DNA from: Bacteroidales bacterium UBA1199
GTDB taxonomy: Bacteria; Bacteroidota; Bacteroidia; Bacteroidales; UBA932
Assembly (NCBI GenBank): GCA_002309795.1
Contig: DBXZ01000039.1
Location: 21,296 to 28,269, forward strand
Direction: 5' to 3'
DNA: 6,974 nt
Below are positions 6,119-6,974 of this stretch, in pieces. The notes below the pieces were generated by a model. That model was not told the origin of the DNA and ran no database searches. It was given only the letters and a program-made list of their open reading frames with translations. The stretch's first letter is position 1. Each line of letters opens with the position of its first letter. The position numbers were made by a program, and so were the translations under genes.

Positions 6119-6974
6119 TGGACCGAATGAAACGAGTACCGGTCCGCGAACAGGATCCGAAGGTTCGCGCCCGCAATTTCGAAGAGGTTTGCCTGGGCTA
6201 TACCGCTGAAGAAGCGATTGCTGAGGCATCCCGCTGCCTGAACTGCAAGAATCCGCGTTGCGTGGCTTCCTGCCCCGTCAATCTGCAGATTCCCGCATTC
6301 ATCGCGCAGGTGGCCCAAGGCGATTTTGCCGAGGCTGCCCGCATCATTGCGCGCGACAGTTCGCTGCCCGCCATCTGCGGCCGCGTCTGCCCGCAGGAGA
6401 CCCAGTGTGAGGGCAGCTGTATTCTGGGCGTAAAAGGAGAACCGGTGGCGATCGGCCGGCTGGAACGTTTTGTGGCCGACTGGAGTCGTGAAAACGGTCT
6501 TTCCGTGGCGAAAAAAGCTGCTTCCAACGGTCATCGTGTTGCTGTAATCGGCAGCGGCCCGGCAGGTTTGGCCTGTGCCAGCGACCTGGCCCGTGCCGGC
6601 TACGAAGTGACCATCTTCGAGATGCTCCACAAAGCCGGCGGCGTGCTTCAGTACGGCATTCCGGAGTTCCGTCTGCCTAAAGAAAAAGTGGTGGCCAGCG
6701 AAATCGGCAATGTCTGTGCACTCGGCGTGAAGATTGAAACCAACGTGGTAGTCGGTCGCACGCTGACGGTAGACGACCTGCTCGATCGGGAGGGCTTTGA
6801 AGCCGTCTTTATCGGCTCCGGCGCCGGACTCCCCAAGTTTATGGATATTCCCGGAGAGAACCTGAACGGGGTCTTCTCAGCCAACGAATACCTCACCCGC
6901 AGCAACCTGATGGGTGCCTGGTCGCCGGAGAGCGACACCCCGATCCGGATTGGCCGCCGCACGGCGGTGGTCGG
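6118..6974 (+). CDS. nfnB: NfnB: large Fe-S/FAD subunit of the NADPH-ferredoxin oxidoreductase (glutamate synthase small-subunit-like), 3'-truncated
   Basis: The frame is open from the ATG at 6118 to the window edge, giving 285 of an expected 460-470 residues. The N-terminus has the conserved RVPVREQDPKVRARNFEEV (6-24) and then two cysteine groups that bind [4Fe-4S] clusters: C40-x2-C43-x4-C48-x3-C52, and C87-x3-C91-x5-C97-x3-C101. E94 between C91 and C97 could be the non-cysteine cluster ligand reported in NfnB structures (from memory). The first FAD-binding Rossmann motif is GSGPAG at 145-150 with the ribose-binding E168, and GGVLQYGIPEFRLPK (174-188) is the usual segment after it. NfnB carries the bifurcating FAD and the NADPH and ferredoxin sites; NfnA supplies the NADH side. 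Homologues are often called GltA/GltD-like or SudA. No adjacent glutamate synthase large subunit is seen, and the nfnA overlap favours NfnB. Confidence 0.93.
   Translation, partial: MDRMKRVPVREQDPKVRARNFEEVCLGYTAEEAIAEASRCLNCKNPRCVASCPVNLQIPAFIAQVAQGDFAEAARIIARDSSLPAICGRVCPQETQCEGSCILGVKGEPVAIGRLERFVADWSRENGLSVAKKAASNGHRVAVIGSGPAGLACASDLARAGYEVTIFEMLHKAGGVLQYGIPEFRLPKEKVVASEIGNVCALGVKIETNVVVGRTLTVDDLLDREGFEAVFIGSGAGLPKFMDIPGENLNGVFSANEYLTRSNLMGAWSPESDTPIRIGRRTAVV

Noticed and set aside
6088..6630. 180-codon minus-strand open frame over nfnB
   Set aside because: It overlaps the Fe-S and FAD motifs of NfnB, which clearly define the plus strand as coding.
6118..6974. GltD, small subunit of NADPH glutamate synthase
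   Set aside because: NfnB and GltD are homologous, but the overlapping upstream NfnA subunit and the lack of a visible GltB large subunit favour NfnAB; the sequence beyond the right edge could still be checked.

Overview
The window looks like chromosomal DNA from a GC-rich member of the Bacteroidota, probably order Bacteroidales. Three things point there: a TonB-dependent receptor with an N-terminal carboxypeptidase-regulatory-like domain and an ACC-x-LAESFE plug, a match to the Bacteroidota promoter consensus (TTTG, 20 bp, TAnnTTTG) in front of it, and mostly AT-rich rather than Shine-Dalgarno-like start contexts. The genus cannot be fixed from this sequence. No mobile element, CRISPR array, tRNA, rRNA or long repeat was seen, and there is no gene-free stretch longer than about 85 bases.

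Layout. Positions 1-834 (+) hold the C-terminal part of tilS, the tRNA(Ile) lysidine synthetase; its beginning lies off the left edge. Positions 837-2606 (-) hold sppA, a complete membrane-bound tandem S49 protease that meets tilS tail to tail with 2 bp between stop codons. Positions 2607-2689 are a compact divergent promoter region. To its right, four genes run on the + strand with gaps of 18 bp, 3 bp and a 1-bp overlap: a TonB-dependent receptor (2690-4924), a small exported heavy-metal-associated (HMA) domain protein (4943-5260), the FAD/[2Fe-2S] subunit NfnA (5264-6118), and the iron-sulfur/FAD subunit NfnB (6118 to the right edge, truncated).

How they may work together. The receptor and HMA protein look like an outer-membrane/periplasmic metal-handling pair: the receptor plug has a C-x3-C-C cluster, one predicted loop has a canonical EF-hand-type calcium loop, and the HMA protein has a C-x2-C metal site. 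NfnA and NfnB form the flavin-based electron-bifurcating NADH-dependent ferredoxin:NADP+ oxidoreductase (also annotated SudBA or as a glutamate synthase-like pair), which balances NADH, NADPH and ferredoxin in anaerobes. Their tight packing suggests one transcript from the promoter at 2645-2676, linking metal acquisition with an Fe-S redox enzyme. That functional link is inference. The window is otherwise mostly conventional core-genome content, and I see no clear evidence of a wholly new system.
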